Shown in pieces: positions 15,177 to 22,802 of a stretch of 39,664 nucleotides of DNA. Each line of letters opens with the position of its first letter. The first letter of the stretch is position 1. Location of the stretch: contig JAKIVA010000027.1 of assembly GCA_021647265.1 (NCBI GenBank), positions 1-39,664 of the forward strand, in the 5' to 3' direction. The translations under genes and the position numbers were made by a program. The notes beneath the pieces were generated by a model, which was not told where the DNA came from, did no database searches, and worked only from the letters and a program-made list of their open reading frames with translations. This stretch comes from Lutibacter sp. (GTDB lineage: Bacteria > Bacteroidota > Bacteroidia > Flavobacteriales > Flavobacteriaceae).

Positions 15177-15728
15177 ATGGCTATTATACCAAGACTTAAA
15201 GAAGAATACAAGAATAGAGTTATAAAAGCTCTTACTGAAGAATTCAGTTATAAAAATGTAATGCAAGTTCCTAAGTTACAAAAAATTGTAATTAGTAAAG
15301 GAGTTGGCGCCGCAGTAGCTGATAAGAAATTAATTGATTATGCCGTTGATGAATTGACTAAAATATCTGGTCAAAAAGCAATATCAACCATATCTAAAAA
15401 AGACGTTGCAGCTTTTAAATTACGTAAAGGTATGCCAATTGGCGTAAAAGTAACTTTACGTGGTGTAAAAATGTATGAATTTTTAGATAGATTGGTAACA
15501 GCGTCTTTACCTCGTGTAAGAGATTTTAACGGAATCAAAGCAAATGGTTTTGATGGTAGAGGAAATTACAACTTAGGTATTACTGAACAAATCATTTTCC
15601 CTGAAATTGATATTGATAAAGTAAATAAAATAGGTGGTATGGATATTACATTTGTAACATCTGCTCAAACTGACAAAGAAGCAAAATCATTATTAAGTGA
15701 ATTAGGTTTACCGTTTAAAAAGAATTAA
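15177..15728 (+). CDS. rplE: 50S ribosomal protein L5
   Basis: The 183-residue protein has QVPKLQKIVISKGVG near the N-terminus and the conserved PRVRDFNGIKANGFDGRGNY loop. L5 carries 5S rRNA into the central protuberance and contacts P-site tRNA. rpsN starts 3 nt later. In E. coli the S8 repression site overlaps the start of rplE; nothing comparable is visible here, and a hairpin lies before rpsH instead. Confidence 0.98.
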   Translation: MAIIPRLKEEYKNRVIKALTEEFSYKNVMQVPKLQKIVISKGVGAAVADKKLIDYAVDELTKISGQKAISTISKKDVAAFKLRKGMPIGVKVTLRGVKMYEFLDRLVTASLPRVRDFNGIKANGFDGRGNYNLGITEQIIFPEIDIDKVNKIGGMDITFVTSAQTDKEAKSLLSELGLPFKKN

Positions 15729-15731
15729 GGA

Positions 15732-16001
15732 ATGGCTAAAGAATCAATGAAAGCCCGTGAGGTTAAAAGACAAAAGTTAGTTGATAAGTATGCTGATAAA
15801 CGCAAAGCTTTAAAAGAAGCTGGTGATTATGAAGCATTACAAAAACTTCCAAGAAATGCATCGCCAGTACGTTTACACAATCGTTGTAAATTAACAGGAA
15901 GACCTAAAGGGTATATTAGACAGTTTGGTATATCGCGTGTAACATTTCGTGAAATGGCTAACCAAGGTTTAATACCGGGAGTAAAAAAAGCTAGTTGGTA
16001 A
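15732..16001 (+). CDS. rpsN: 30S ribosomal protein S14 (zinc-free long form)
   Basis: The 89-residue protein ends in LTGRPKGYIRQFGISRVTFREMANQGLIPGVKKASW-type sequence, the S14 signature. It lacks the CxxC...CxxC zinc ribbon of the 61-residue form, so it is the long zinc-independent type. S14 is a late-assembling protein of the 30S head. It is followed by an unusually long 62-nt gap with a hairpin before rpsH. Confidence 0.97.
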   Translation: MAKESMKAREVKRQKLVDKYADKRKALKEAGDYEALQKLPRNASPVRLHNRCKLTGRPKGYIRQFGISRVTFREMANQGLIPGVKKASW

Positions 16002-16010
16002 AATTTTAAA

Positions 16011-16045
16011 TTGGTTTTAGGTTCAATATAATTATTGAAAACCAA
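16011..16045 (+). promoter_or_regulatory. Hairpin leader before rpsH (candidate S8 control element)
   Basis: TTGGTT (16011-16016) pairs with AACCAA (16040-16045). TTCAATA (16022-16028) pairs with TATTGAA (16033-16039) around a TAAT loop. The 13-bp stem is interrupted by a 5-nt bulge on one side only (TTAGG, 16017-16021). There is no T-run, so it is not a terminator. It lies 18 nt before the rpsH start, in one of only three long gaps in the supercluster. Confidence 0.5.
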
Positions 16046-16063
16046 GACCGTAAATTAATAAAT

Positions 16064-16462
16064 ATGATTACAGATCCAATCGCAGATTATCTAACTAGAG
16101 TTAGGAATGCTATAATGGCAGGGCATAGAGTAGTTGAAGTTCCTGCTTCAAAAGTTAAAAAAGAAATAACCAAGATTTTATTTGATCAAGGTTACATACT
16201 AAGCTATAAATTTGATGATGATAATGTACAAGGTACAATCAAAATAGCTTTGAAATATGATAGAGCAACGAAAGCTTCAGTTATTAAGAAATTACAACGT
16301 GTAAGTACACCAGGAGTTCGAAGATATGTAGGAGCAAATGAAATGCCTAGAGTACTAAACGGATTAGGAATAGCAATAGTATCTACATCACATGGTGTTA
16401 TGACTGGTAAAAAAGCTAGTCAAGAACATGTTGGGGGAGAAGTTTTATGTTACGTATATTAA
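16064..16462 (+). CDS. rpsH: 30S ribosomal protein S8
   Basis: The 132-residue protein starts MITDPIADYLTRVRNAIMAGH and ends with the S8 signature GIAIVSTSHGVMTGKKA. S8 binds the central domain of 16S rRNA, and in E. coli it represses the spc operon by binding an mRNA hairpin that mimics that site. The hairpin just upstream is suggestive of a similar arrangement. Confidence 0.98.
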   Translation: MITDPIADYLTRVRNAIMAGHRVVEVPASKVKKEITKILFDQGYILSYKFDDDNVQGTIKIALKYDRATKASVIKKLQRVSTPGVRRYVGANEMPRVLNGLGIAIVSTSHGVMTGKKASQEHVGGEVLCYVY

Positions 16463-16479
16463 TAAAGAACTAAACAAAG

Positions 16480-17025
16480 ATGTCAAGAATAGGAAATAAC
16501 CCAATTACGTTACCAGAAGGTGTAACATTCGAAATTAATGAGAATGTTGTTACTGTAAAAGGTAAATTGGGAGAGTTATCTCAAGAAATTACAGATGATA
16601 TTAAGGTTGAAGTTGAAGATGGGAAAATTACTTTACAACGCCCATCAGATAATAAAAGCCATAAAGCTAAACATGGTTTATATAGAGCTTTATTAAATAA
16701 TATGATTTTAGGTGTTTCGAAAGGATGGACCAAAGAATTAGAACTTGTTGGTGTAGGATATAGAGCAAGTAATCAAGGCCAAGTTTTAGATTTAGCTTTA
16801 GGGTTTTCGCACAACATAATTTTAGATGTAGCTCCTGAAGTTAAGATAGAAACTATATCAGAGAAAGGAAAAAATCCAATTATTAAATTAACTTCATTTG
16901 ACAAACAACTTGTTGGTGCTGTTGCGGCTAAGATTCGTTCTTTACGTAAACCTGAGCCTTACAAAGGAAAAGGAGTTAAATTTGTTGGAGAATTATTAAG
17001 AAGAAAAGCAGGTAAATCTGCATAA
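16480..17025 (+). CDS. rplF: 50S ribosomal protein L6
   Basis: The 181-residue protein has the tandem L6 folds. It starts MSRIGNNPITLPEGV and ends with the conserved RSLRKPEPYKGKGVKF stretch. L6 lies near the sarcin-ricin loop and the factor-binding site. rplR follows after 17 nt. Confidence 0.98.
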   Translation: MSRIGNNPITLPEGVTFEINENVVTVKGKLGELSQEITDDIKVEVEDGKITLQRPSDNKSHKAKHGLYRALLNNMILGVSKGWTKELELVGVGYRASNQGQVLDLALGFSHNIILDVAPEVKIETISEKGKNPIIKLTSFDKQLVGAVAAKIRSLRKPEPYKGKGVKFVGELLRRKAGKSA

Positions 17026-17042
17026 TAGTATAGAAAAGTATT

Positions 17043-17396
17043 ATGGCATTATCAAAGCTTGAAAGAAGACAAAGAATTAAGCATAGAATTAGAAAAGTTA
17101 TTTTTGGAACTGCTACTAAACCTAGACTATCAGTGTTTAGAAGTAATAAGGAAATGTATGCTCAATTAGTAGATGATAACTCAGGTGTTACTTTAATATC
17201 TGTGTCATCAAGAGATAAAGAAATTGAATCAGTAGGTTCAAAGTCAGAAGTTGCAAAATTAGTAGGTAAAAGTATCGCTGAAAAGGCAATTAAAGCAGGT
17301 GTTGAGACAGTTGCATTTGACAGAAATGGATTTTTGTATCACGGTAGAGTTAAAGCTCTAGCAGAAGCTGCAAGAGAAGCAGGTTTAAAATTTTAA
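17043..17396 (+). CDS. rplR: 50S ribosomal protein L18
   Basis: The 117-residue protein has KPRLSVFRSNKEMYAQLVDD and the C-terminal FDRNGFLYHGRVKALAEAAREAGLKF, the L18 signature. L18 binds 5S rRNA together with L5. rpsE starts 8 nt later. Confidence 0.98.
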   Translation: MALSKLERRQRIKHRIRKVIFGTATKPRLSVFRSNKEMYAQLVDDNSGVTLISVSSRDKEIESVGSKSEVAKLVGKSIAEKAIKAGVETVAFDRNGFLYHGRVKALAEAAREAGLKF

Positions 17397-17404
17397 TATT
17401 AATT

Positions 17405-17929
17405 ATGTATCAAAAATACAAAAACGTAGAAAGAGTTAAACCTAGCGGGTTAGAACTACAAGATCACTTAGTAGGTGTGCAACGAGTTACAAAGGTAACA
17501 AAAGGGGGGAGAGCTTTTGGTTTCTCTGCTATTGTTGTAGTTGGAGACGGAAATGGAGTTGTAGGCCAAGGATTAGGTAAATCAAAAGATGTGGCATCTG
17601 CAATTGCAAAAGCAATAGAAGACGCTAAGAAAAACTTAGTTAGAATTCCAATTTTCAAAAAGACACTGCCACACGAACAAAAAGGTAAATATGGTGGAGC
17701 AAGAGTATTTTTAAAACCAGCTTCACATGGTACGGGAGTTATTGCTGGAGGTGCTGTACGTGCAGTACTTGAATCAGTAGGAGTTCATGATGTTCTTTCA
17801 AAATCACAAGGATCATCAAATCCTCACAATGTTGTAAAAGCAACATTTGATGCATTATTGCAACTTCGTAGTGCAGGTATGATTGCCAAAGAGAGAGGAA
17901 TTTCTTTGGAAAAAGTATTTAATGGTTAA
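17405..17929 (+). CDS. rpsE: 30S ribosomal protein S5
   Basis: The 174-residue protein has the double-stranded RNA-binding fold with VTKGGRAFGFSAIVVVGDGNG, followed by KPASHGTGVIAGGAVRAVLE. S5 lies at the mRNA entry site and affects fidelity. rpmD starts 12 nt later. Confidence 0.98.
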   Translation: MYQKYKNVERVKPSGLELQDHLVGVQRVTKVTKGGRAFGFSAIVVVGDGNGVVGQGLGKSKDVASAIAKAIEDAKKNLVRIPIFKKTLPHEQKGKYGGARVFLKPASHGTGVIAGGAVRAVLESVGVHDVLSKSQGSSNPHNVVKATFDALLQLRSAGMIAKERGISLEKVFNG

Positions 17930-17941
17930 AAAAGTATTACG

Positions 17942-18124
17942 ATGGCGAAAATAAAAGTAACACAAGTACGAAGTAAAATTAGACGACCTCAAAATCAGAA
18001 AAGAACTCTTGAGGCGCTTGGTTTACATAAAATTAATCAAGTTGTTGAACATAATGCCACTCCAGAAATTATTGGAATGGTGAATACGGTTAAACACTTA
18101 GTTTCTATTGAAGAAATTAAATAA
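17942..18124 (+). CDS. rpmD: 50S ribosomal protein L30
   Basis: The 60-residue protein has the full L30 pattern KIKVTQVRSKIRRPQNQKRT then LGLHKINQVVEHNATPEI. It is a small ferredoxin-like fold protein that binds 23S rRNA. It sits in the universal position between rpsE and rplO. Confidence 0.97.
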   Translation: MAKIKVTQVRSKIRRPQNQKRTLEALGLHKINQVVEHNATPEIIGMVNTVKHLVSIEEIK

Positions 18125-18138
18125 TATTTTATAAAGAG

Positions 18139-18591
18139 ATGACATTAAATAACTTACAACCTGCAAAAGGATCGGTTAAAACACAAGGTAAACGTGTAGG
18201 TAGAGGACAAGGTTCAGGAAAGGGAGGTACGGCAACAAGAGGTCATAAAGGAGCTAAATCTCGTTCGGGATACTCAAGAAAAGTTGGTTTTGAAGGAGGT
18301 CAAATGCCTTTACAACGACGTGTTCCAAAATTTGGTTTTACAAATATTAATCGTAAAGAATATGTTGGAGTAAACTTACATAAATTGCAAGAATTGGTTG
18401 ATAACAATAAAATTAAAGATACTGTAACATTAGATGTTTTAATAGAAAACCGTTTAGCTGGTAAGAATGACTTAGTTAAAATATTAGGTGATGGAGAATT
18501 AAAAGCTAAATTAAATGTAACTGTTCATAAATATACTGCAACTGCAAAGGCTGCTATTGAAAAAGCTGGTGGTTCAGCTGAAACGTTATAA
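18139..18591 (+). CDS. rplO: 50S ribosomal protein L15
   Basis: The 150-residue protein has a glycine- and arginine-rich extended N-terminus (RVGRGQGSGKGGTATRGHKG) and a globular C-terminal domain with FTNINRKEYVGVNL. L15 is a late-assembling 50S protein. secY follows after 13 nt, as in most bacteria. Confidence 0.98.
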   Translation: MTLNNLQPAKGSVKTQGKRVGRGQGSGKGGTATRGHKGAKSRSGYSRKVGFEGGQMPLQRRVPKFGFTNINRKEYVGVNLHKLQELVDNNKIKDTVTLDVLIENRLAGKNDLVKILGDGELKAKLNVTVHKYTATAKAAIEKAGGSAETL

Positions 18592-18604
18592 TAATTAATT
18601 ATAG

Positions 18605-19939
18605 ATGAAAAAATTTATTCAAACCATTAGAGACATTTGGAGTATAGAGGAACTTAGAACTAAGATTCTATTAACACTAGGGTTTATGGCAATTTATCGT
18701 TTTGCCGCTCAGGTACCACTTCCAGGAATTGATATTTCTGTAGCGCAAGCTGCATTAGAGAATCAAACTAGTGGTGGAGGAATATTAGGATTGCTTGATA
18801 TGTTTACCGGTGGCGCTTTTTCAAAAGCATCAGTAGTTGCATTGGGTATTATGCCTTACATTTCTGCATCTATTGTAGTACAATTAATGGGGATTGCAGT
18901 TCCATATTTACAAAAGCTACAAAAAGACGGTGAAAGTGGAAGAAAAAAAATAAACCAAATCACACGTTGGCTAACTATTGCCATTACGATGGTTCAGGGG
19001 CCTACTTATATTGCTAATATATATAATTTAATTCCTTCATCCGCATTTTATATTAGTGGAAGTATGTTTTGGATAACATCTATGGTGGTATTAACAGCAG
19101 GAACCATTTTTGCTATGTGGTTGGGTGAAAAAATCACTGATAAAGGAATTGGGAATGGTATATCATTGTTAATTATGATTGGTATAATTGCTCGTTTCCC
19201 AGGTGCATTTATACAAGAAGCTGTTTCAAAAATTACAGCATCTAATGGTGGGCTAATAATGATTTTAATTGAAATAATAGTATGGCTCTTAGTAATTTTA
19301 GTTTCAGTTTATTTAGTTACCGCAGTTCGTAGAATTCCGGTTCAATATGCTAGAAAAACGGTAGCTGGTAATATTAAAAATGTAGCTGGAGCTAGAGATT
19401 ATATTCCATTAAAATTAAATTCATCAGGTGTAATGCCAATAATATTTGCTCAAGCAATTATGTTTGCTCCAGCGTTAATGGCAGGTTCAGATAACCAAAC
19501 AGTGAAAACTATTGGTATAGAATTTTCAAATATGTTTGGTTTATGGTATAATTTATTGTTTGCTTTTTTAATTATAGTATTTAGTTATTTTTATACTGCA
19601 ATTACAATTCCAACAAATAAAATGGCTGATGATTTAAAGAGAAGTGGAGGCTTCATTCCTGGAATTAGACCGGGAAAAGATACGGGAGAACTTTTAGATA
19701 GAATTTTATCTTTAATTACGTTTCCTGGATCTTTATTTTTAGCTTTAGTGGCAATATTACCATCAATAGTTATTAATTTTGGATTAACACAATCTTGGGC
19801 TCTATTTTATGGAGGTACATCATTGTTAATTATGGTTGGTGTAGCAATAGATACTATTCAACAAATTAACTCACATTTATTGAATCGTCATTACGATGGT
19901 TTAATGAAAAAAGGAACTAAAAGAAAATCATTAGCATAA
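18605..19939 (+). CDS. secY: Protein translocase subunit SecY
   Basis: The 444-residue inner-membrane protein has about ten hydrophobic segments and forms the SecYEG channel. Conserved features include the periplasmic plug region after TM1 (GGGILGLLDMFTGGAF), the TM2 segment GIMPYISASIVVQLM and the cytosolic loop RRIPVQYARK. The C-terminal GIRPGKDT motif is also visible. The final tail ends GLMKKGTKRKSLA. It is co-transcribed with ribosomal genes, as usual. Confidence 0.98.
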   Translation: MKKFIQTIRDIWSIEELRTKILLTLGFMAIYRFAAQVPLPGIDISVAQAALENQTSGGGILGLLDMFTGGAFSKASVVALGIMPYISASIVVQLMGIAVPYLQKLQKDGESGRKKINQITRWLTIAITMVQGPTYIANIYNLIPSSAFYISGSMFWITSMVVLTAGTIFAMWLGEKITDKGIGNGISLLIMIGIIARFPGAFIQEAVSKITASNGGLIMILIEIIVWLLVILVSVYLVTAVRRIPVQYARKTVAGNIKNVAGARDYIPLKLNSSGVMPIIFAQAIMFAPALMAGSDNQTVKTIGIEFSNMFGLWYNLLFAFLIIVFSYFYTAITIPTNKMADDLKRSGGFIPGIRPGKDTGELLDRILSLITFPGSLFLALVAILPSIVINFGLTQSWALFYGGTSLLIMVGVAIDTIQQINSHLLNRHYDGLMKKGTKRKSLA

Positions 19940-19943
19940 TAAA

Positions 19944-20159
19944 ATGGCAAAACAACCAGCAATACAACAAGATGGGACAATTACAGAAGCACTGTCAAAT
20001 GCAATGTTTCGTGTAGAGTTGGAAAATGGACATATAGTAACAGCTCACATATCAGGTAAAATGCGTATGCATTACATTAAATTATTACCGGGTGATAAGG
20101 TAAAGCTAGAAATGAGTCCATATGATTTGACAAAAGCAAGAATTACTTACAGATATTAA
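19944..20159 (+). CDS. infA: Translation initiation factor IF-1
   Basis: The 71-residue OB-fold protein has the IF-1 pattern AIQQDGTITEALSNAMFRVEL, then GHIVTAHISGKMRMHYIKLLPGDKV. IF-1 occupies the 30S A site during initiation. It is 4 nt after secY and 10 nt before rpmJ, the normal spc-alpha junction. Confidence 0.98.
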   Translation: MAKQPAIQQDGTITEALSNAMFRVELENGHIVTAHISGKMRMHYIKLLPGDKVKLEMSPYDLTKARITYRY

Positions 20160-20169
20160 AGTATAAACG

Positions 20170-20286
20170 ATGAAAGTTAGAACATCAGTAAAAAAGAGAA
20201 GTGCCGAGTGCAAGATTGTGCGTAGAAAAGGCAGATTATATGTAATCAATAAAAAGAATCCTAGATTTAAACAAAGACAAGGATAG
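20170..20286 (+). CDS. rpmJ: 50S ribosomal protein L36 (zinc-free variant)
   Basis: This 38-residue gene begins MKVRTSVKKRSAECK and ends KNPRFKQRQG, the L36 pattern. It lies 10 nt after infA and 2 nt before rpsM. The usual zinc ligands (CxxC...C...H) are absent: only one Cys remains, with Ser-Ala-Glu before it, and an Arg-Phe replaces the Lys-His near the end. It is therefore of the C-minus type that does not bind zinc. Confidence 0.95.
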   Translation: MKVRTSVKKRSAECKIVRRKGRLYVINKKNPRFKQRQG

Positions 20287-20288
20287 TT

Positions 20289-20663
20289 ATGGCAAGAATA
20301 GCAGGTATTGATATTCCAAAAAATAAAAGAGGTGTTATAGCTTTAACATACATATTTGGAATTGGTAAAAGTAGAGCTAAAGAAATTTTAGCTACAGCAA
20401 AAGTTGATGAAGGTACAAAAGTTCAAGATTGGACTGATCAGGAAATTCACGACATTAGAGAGCAAGTAGGAGAGTACAGAATTGAAGGTGAATTGCGTTC
20501 TGAAATTCAAATAAACATTAAACGTTTAATGGATATTGGATGTTATAGAGGTATTCGCCACAGATCTGGATTACCTTTAAGAGGTCAAAGAACTAAAAAC
20601 AATTCTAGAACTAGAAAAGGTAAGAGAAAAACTGTAGCTAACAAGAAAAAAGCAACTAAATAA
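20289..20663 (+). CDS. rpsM: 30S ribosomal protein S13
   Basis: The 124-residue protein starts MARIAGIDIPKNKRGVIALTYIFGIG and has the C-terminal RGQRTKNNSRTRKGKRK tail that touches P-site tRNA. S13 forms bridge B1 with the 50S. In E. coli, S4 represses from a site over the rpsM start; the 2-nt gap to rpmJ here leaves no room for such a leader. Confidence 0.98.
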   Translation: MARIAGIDIPKNKRGVIALTYIFGIGKSRAKEILATAKVDEGTKVQDWTDQEIHDIREQVGEYRIEGELRSEIQINIKRLMDIGCYRGIRHRSGLPLRGQRTKNNSRTRKGKRKTVANKKKATK

Positions 20664-20675
20664 TAACTAAATATT

Positions 20676-21059
20676 ATGGCGAAAGCAAGTTCAAAAAAAC
20701 GTAAAGTTATTGTTGAGACAGTTGGTGAAGCTCACATCACAGCTTCATTCAACAATATAATTATATCTCTAACGAATAAAAAAGGAGATGTAATTTCTTG
20801 GTCATCAGCTGGGAAAATGGGATTTAGAGGTTCTAAGAAGAACACTCCTTATGCTGCTCAATTAGCTGCTGAAGATTGTGCAAAAGTCGCACATGAAGCA
20901 GGAATGAGAAAAGTAAAGGTATATGTAAAAGGTCCAGGTAATGGAAGAGAATCAGCAATTAGATCTATTCATAATTTTGGAATTGAAGTTTCTGAAATTA
21001 TAGATGTAACTCCAGCACCACACAATGGATGTAGACCACCTAAAAGAAGAAGAGTATAA
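20676..21059 (+). CDS. rpsK: 30S ribosomal protein S11
   Basis: The 127-residue protein has AHITASFNNIIISLTNKKGDVISWSSAG-type sequence and the signature KVKVYVKGPGNGRESAIR. It ends DVTPAPHNGCRPPKRRRV. S11 lines the mRNA exit and E site on the platform. It is followed by an 84-nt structured gap before rpsD. Confidence 0.98.
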   Translation: MAKASSKKRKVIVETVGEAHITASFNNIIISLTNKKGDVISWSSAGKMGFRGSKKNTPYAAQLAAEDCAKVAHEAGMRKVKVYVKGPGNGRESAIRSIHNFGIEVSEIIDVTPAPHNGCRPPKRRRV

Positions 21060-21072
21060 AAATTATTAAATT

Positions 21073-21133
21073 TTAACAGATAGGATTAAGATTATCGAAG
21101 GATTAGCCTTAATTCATAATCCCTATCATTTAA
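21073..21133 (+). promoter_or_regulatory. Structured leader before rpsD (candidate S4 control element)
   Basis: The outer helix is built from TTAA/TTAA (21073-21076 with 21130-21133), a 2x2 internal loop, GATAGG/CCTATC (21079-21084 with 21122-21127), a bulged C21121 and ATTA/TAAT (21085-21088 with 21117-21120). An apical hairpin AAGG-ATTAG-CCTT lies at 21098-21110. A competing pairing ATTAAG/CTTAAT (21085-21090 with 21108-21113) is possible. There is no T-run. The element lies 11 nt before the rpsD start. Confidence 0.5.
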
Positions 21134-21143
21134 CTATAAAAAA

Positions 21144-21749
21144 ATGGCAAGATATACAGGACCAAAAACTAAAATTGCCCGTAAATTCGGAGAAGCAATT
21201 TTTGGAGAAGATAAGTCTTTCGAAAAAAGAAATTATCCTCCAGGACAACATGGAAACAATAGACGTAGAGGAAAAAAGTCTGAATACGCAATCCAGTTAG
21301 CCGAAAAACAAAAAGCAAAATATACTTACGGTATTTTAGAAAAACAATTTTCAAATTTATTTAAAAAAGCATCTAGTAGTAAAGGTATTACAGGTGAAAT
21401 TTTATTACAACTTTGTGAATCTCGTTTAGATAACGTTGTATATAGATTAGGTATAGCACCTAGCCGTAGTGCAGCACGCCAATTAGTTTCTCATCGTCAT
21501 ATTACTGTAAATGGTGAGTTAGTAAATATTCCTTCATTTTCATTAAATGCAGGAGATGTTGTTGCTGTAAGAGAAAAATCAAAATCATTGGTTGCTATTG
21601 AAAATTCTTTAGCTAATAGAAATGATGTTTACGAATGGCTTTCTTGGAATTCTGAGACTAAACAAGGTAATTTTGTAAGTGTACCAGAAAGAATTCAAAT
21701 TCCAGAAAATATCAAAGAACAACTAATAGTAGAGTTATACTCTAAATAA
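21144..21749 (+). CDS. rpsD: 30S ribosomal protein S4
   Basis: The 201-residue protein has the S4 pattern: YTGPKTKIARKFGEAIFG, then RNYPPGQHGNNRRRGKKSEYAIQL. The S4 RNA-binding domain follows with CESRLDNVVYRLGIAPSRSAARQLVSHRHI. S4 nucleates the 16S 5' domain and is an autogenous repressor in several phyla. It lies directly after a structured leader and 22 nt before rpoA. Confidence 0.98.
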   Translation: MARYTGPKTKIARKFGEAIFGEDKSFEKRNYPPGQHGNNRRRGKKSEYAIQLAEKQKAKYTYGILEKQFSNLFKKASSSKGITGEILLQLCESRLDNVVYRLGIAPSRSAARQLVSHRHITVNGELVNIPSFSLNAGDVVAVREKSKSLVAIENSLANRNDVYEWLSWNSETKQGNFVSVPERIQIPENIKEQLIVELYSK

Positions 21750-21771
21750 TTTTAAAGATACCAATTCAATT

Positions 21772-22764
21772 ATGGCAATTTTAAATTTTCAGAAACCCGA
21801 TAAAGTAATTATGATTGACTCTACCGATTTTAGTGGTAGGTTTGAATTTAGACCGTTAGAACCAGGGTTTGGTTTAACTGTTGGTAATGCTTTAAGAAGA
21901 GTGTTATTATCTTCATTAGAGGGCTTTGCAATAACATCACTTCGTATTGAAGGTATTGAACATGAGTTTTCAACAATTAAAGGAGTTGTTGAAGATGTAA
22001 CGGAAATTATACTGAATTTAAAGCAAGTACGTTTTAAAAAACAAATAGAGGATTCTGATAAAGAAATAGTGAATATTTCGATTTCTAATCAAGAACAATT
22101 AACAGCTGGTGATTTACAGAAATTTATTTCTGGATTCCAAGTGCTTAATCATGATTTAGTTCTATGTAATATGGAGAAATCTGTTAAGTTAGATTTTGAA
22201 ATTTCAATAGAGAAAGGTAGAGGTTTTGTACCTGCTGAAGAAAATAAAAAATCTGGAGTAGCATTGGGGACAATTTTTACAGATTCAATTTTTACACCAA
22301 TAATCAACGTTAAATATGCTGTTGAAAATTTCCGTGTAGAACAAAAAACAGATTATGAGAAATTAGTATTTGATATTACTACTGATGGATCAATTGCGCC
22401 TAAAGACGCCTTAACAGAAGCAGCTAAAATATTAATTCATCATTTCATGTTATTTTCTGATGAACGTATTACATTAGAGGCAGATGAAATAGCTCAAACT
22501 GAAACTTATGATGAAGAATCATTACATATGCGCCAATTACTTAAAACTAAATTGGTTGATATGGATTTATCAGTTAGGGCACTAAACTGTTTAAAAGCAG
22601 CTGAAGTTGACACTTTGGGAGACTTAGTATCGTTCAATAAAAATGATTTGATGAAGTTCCGTAATTTTGGTAAAAAATCTTTAACAGAACTAGATGAATT
22701 GGTTCATAATAAAGGTTTAAACTTTGGAATGGATTTAGGTAAATATAAATTAGACAAAGATTAA
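21772..22764 (+). CDS. rpoA: RNA polymerase subunit alpha
   Basis: The 330-residue protein has the N-terminal dimerisation and assembly domain (RFEFRPLEPGFGLTVGNALRR, SLEGFAITSLRIEG) and the C-terminal DNA- and activator-binding domain (DLSVRALNCLKAAEVDTLGDLVSF, then FRNFGKKSLTELDELV). It scaffolds assembly of RNA polymerase. The stop lies inside a hairpin that fills the short gap to rplQ. Confidence 0.98.
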   Translation: MAILNFQKPDKVIMIDSTDFSGRFEFRPLEPGFGLTVGNALRRVLLSSLEGFAITSLRIEGIEHEFSTIKGVVEDVTEIILNLKQVRFKKQIEDSDKEIVNISISNQEQLTAGDLQKFISGFQVLNHDLVLCNMEKSVKLDFEISIEKGRGFVPAEENKKSGVALGTIFTDSIFTPIINVKYAVENFRVEQKTDYEKLVFDITTDGSIAPKDALTEAAKILIHHFMLFSDERITLEADEIAQTETYDEESLHMRQLLKTKLVDMDLSVRALNCLKAAEVDTLGDLVSFNKNDLMKFRNFGKKSLTELDELVHNKGLNFGMDLGKYKLDKD

Positions 22765-22787
22765 TTTAAAACGAAAGTTTTAATTAA
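22761..22787 (+). promoter_or_regulatory. Hairpin with GAAA tetraloop across the rpoA stop codon
   Basis: TTAATTTAAAAC (22761-22772) pairs with GTTTTAATTAA (22777-22787) around the loop GAAA, with one bulged T: an 11-bp stem. The rpoA TAA (22762-22764) is in the left arm, and rplQ starts 15 nt after the right arm. It is too A-T rich, and lacks the T-run, to be a terminator. It could affect RNA processing or L17 translation. Confidence 0.4.
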
Positions 22788-22802
22788 GATAAGATATAGA
22801 AA

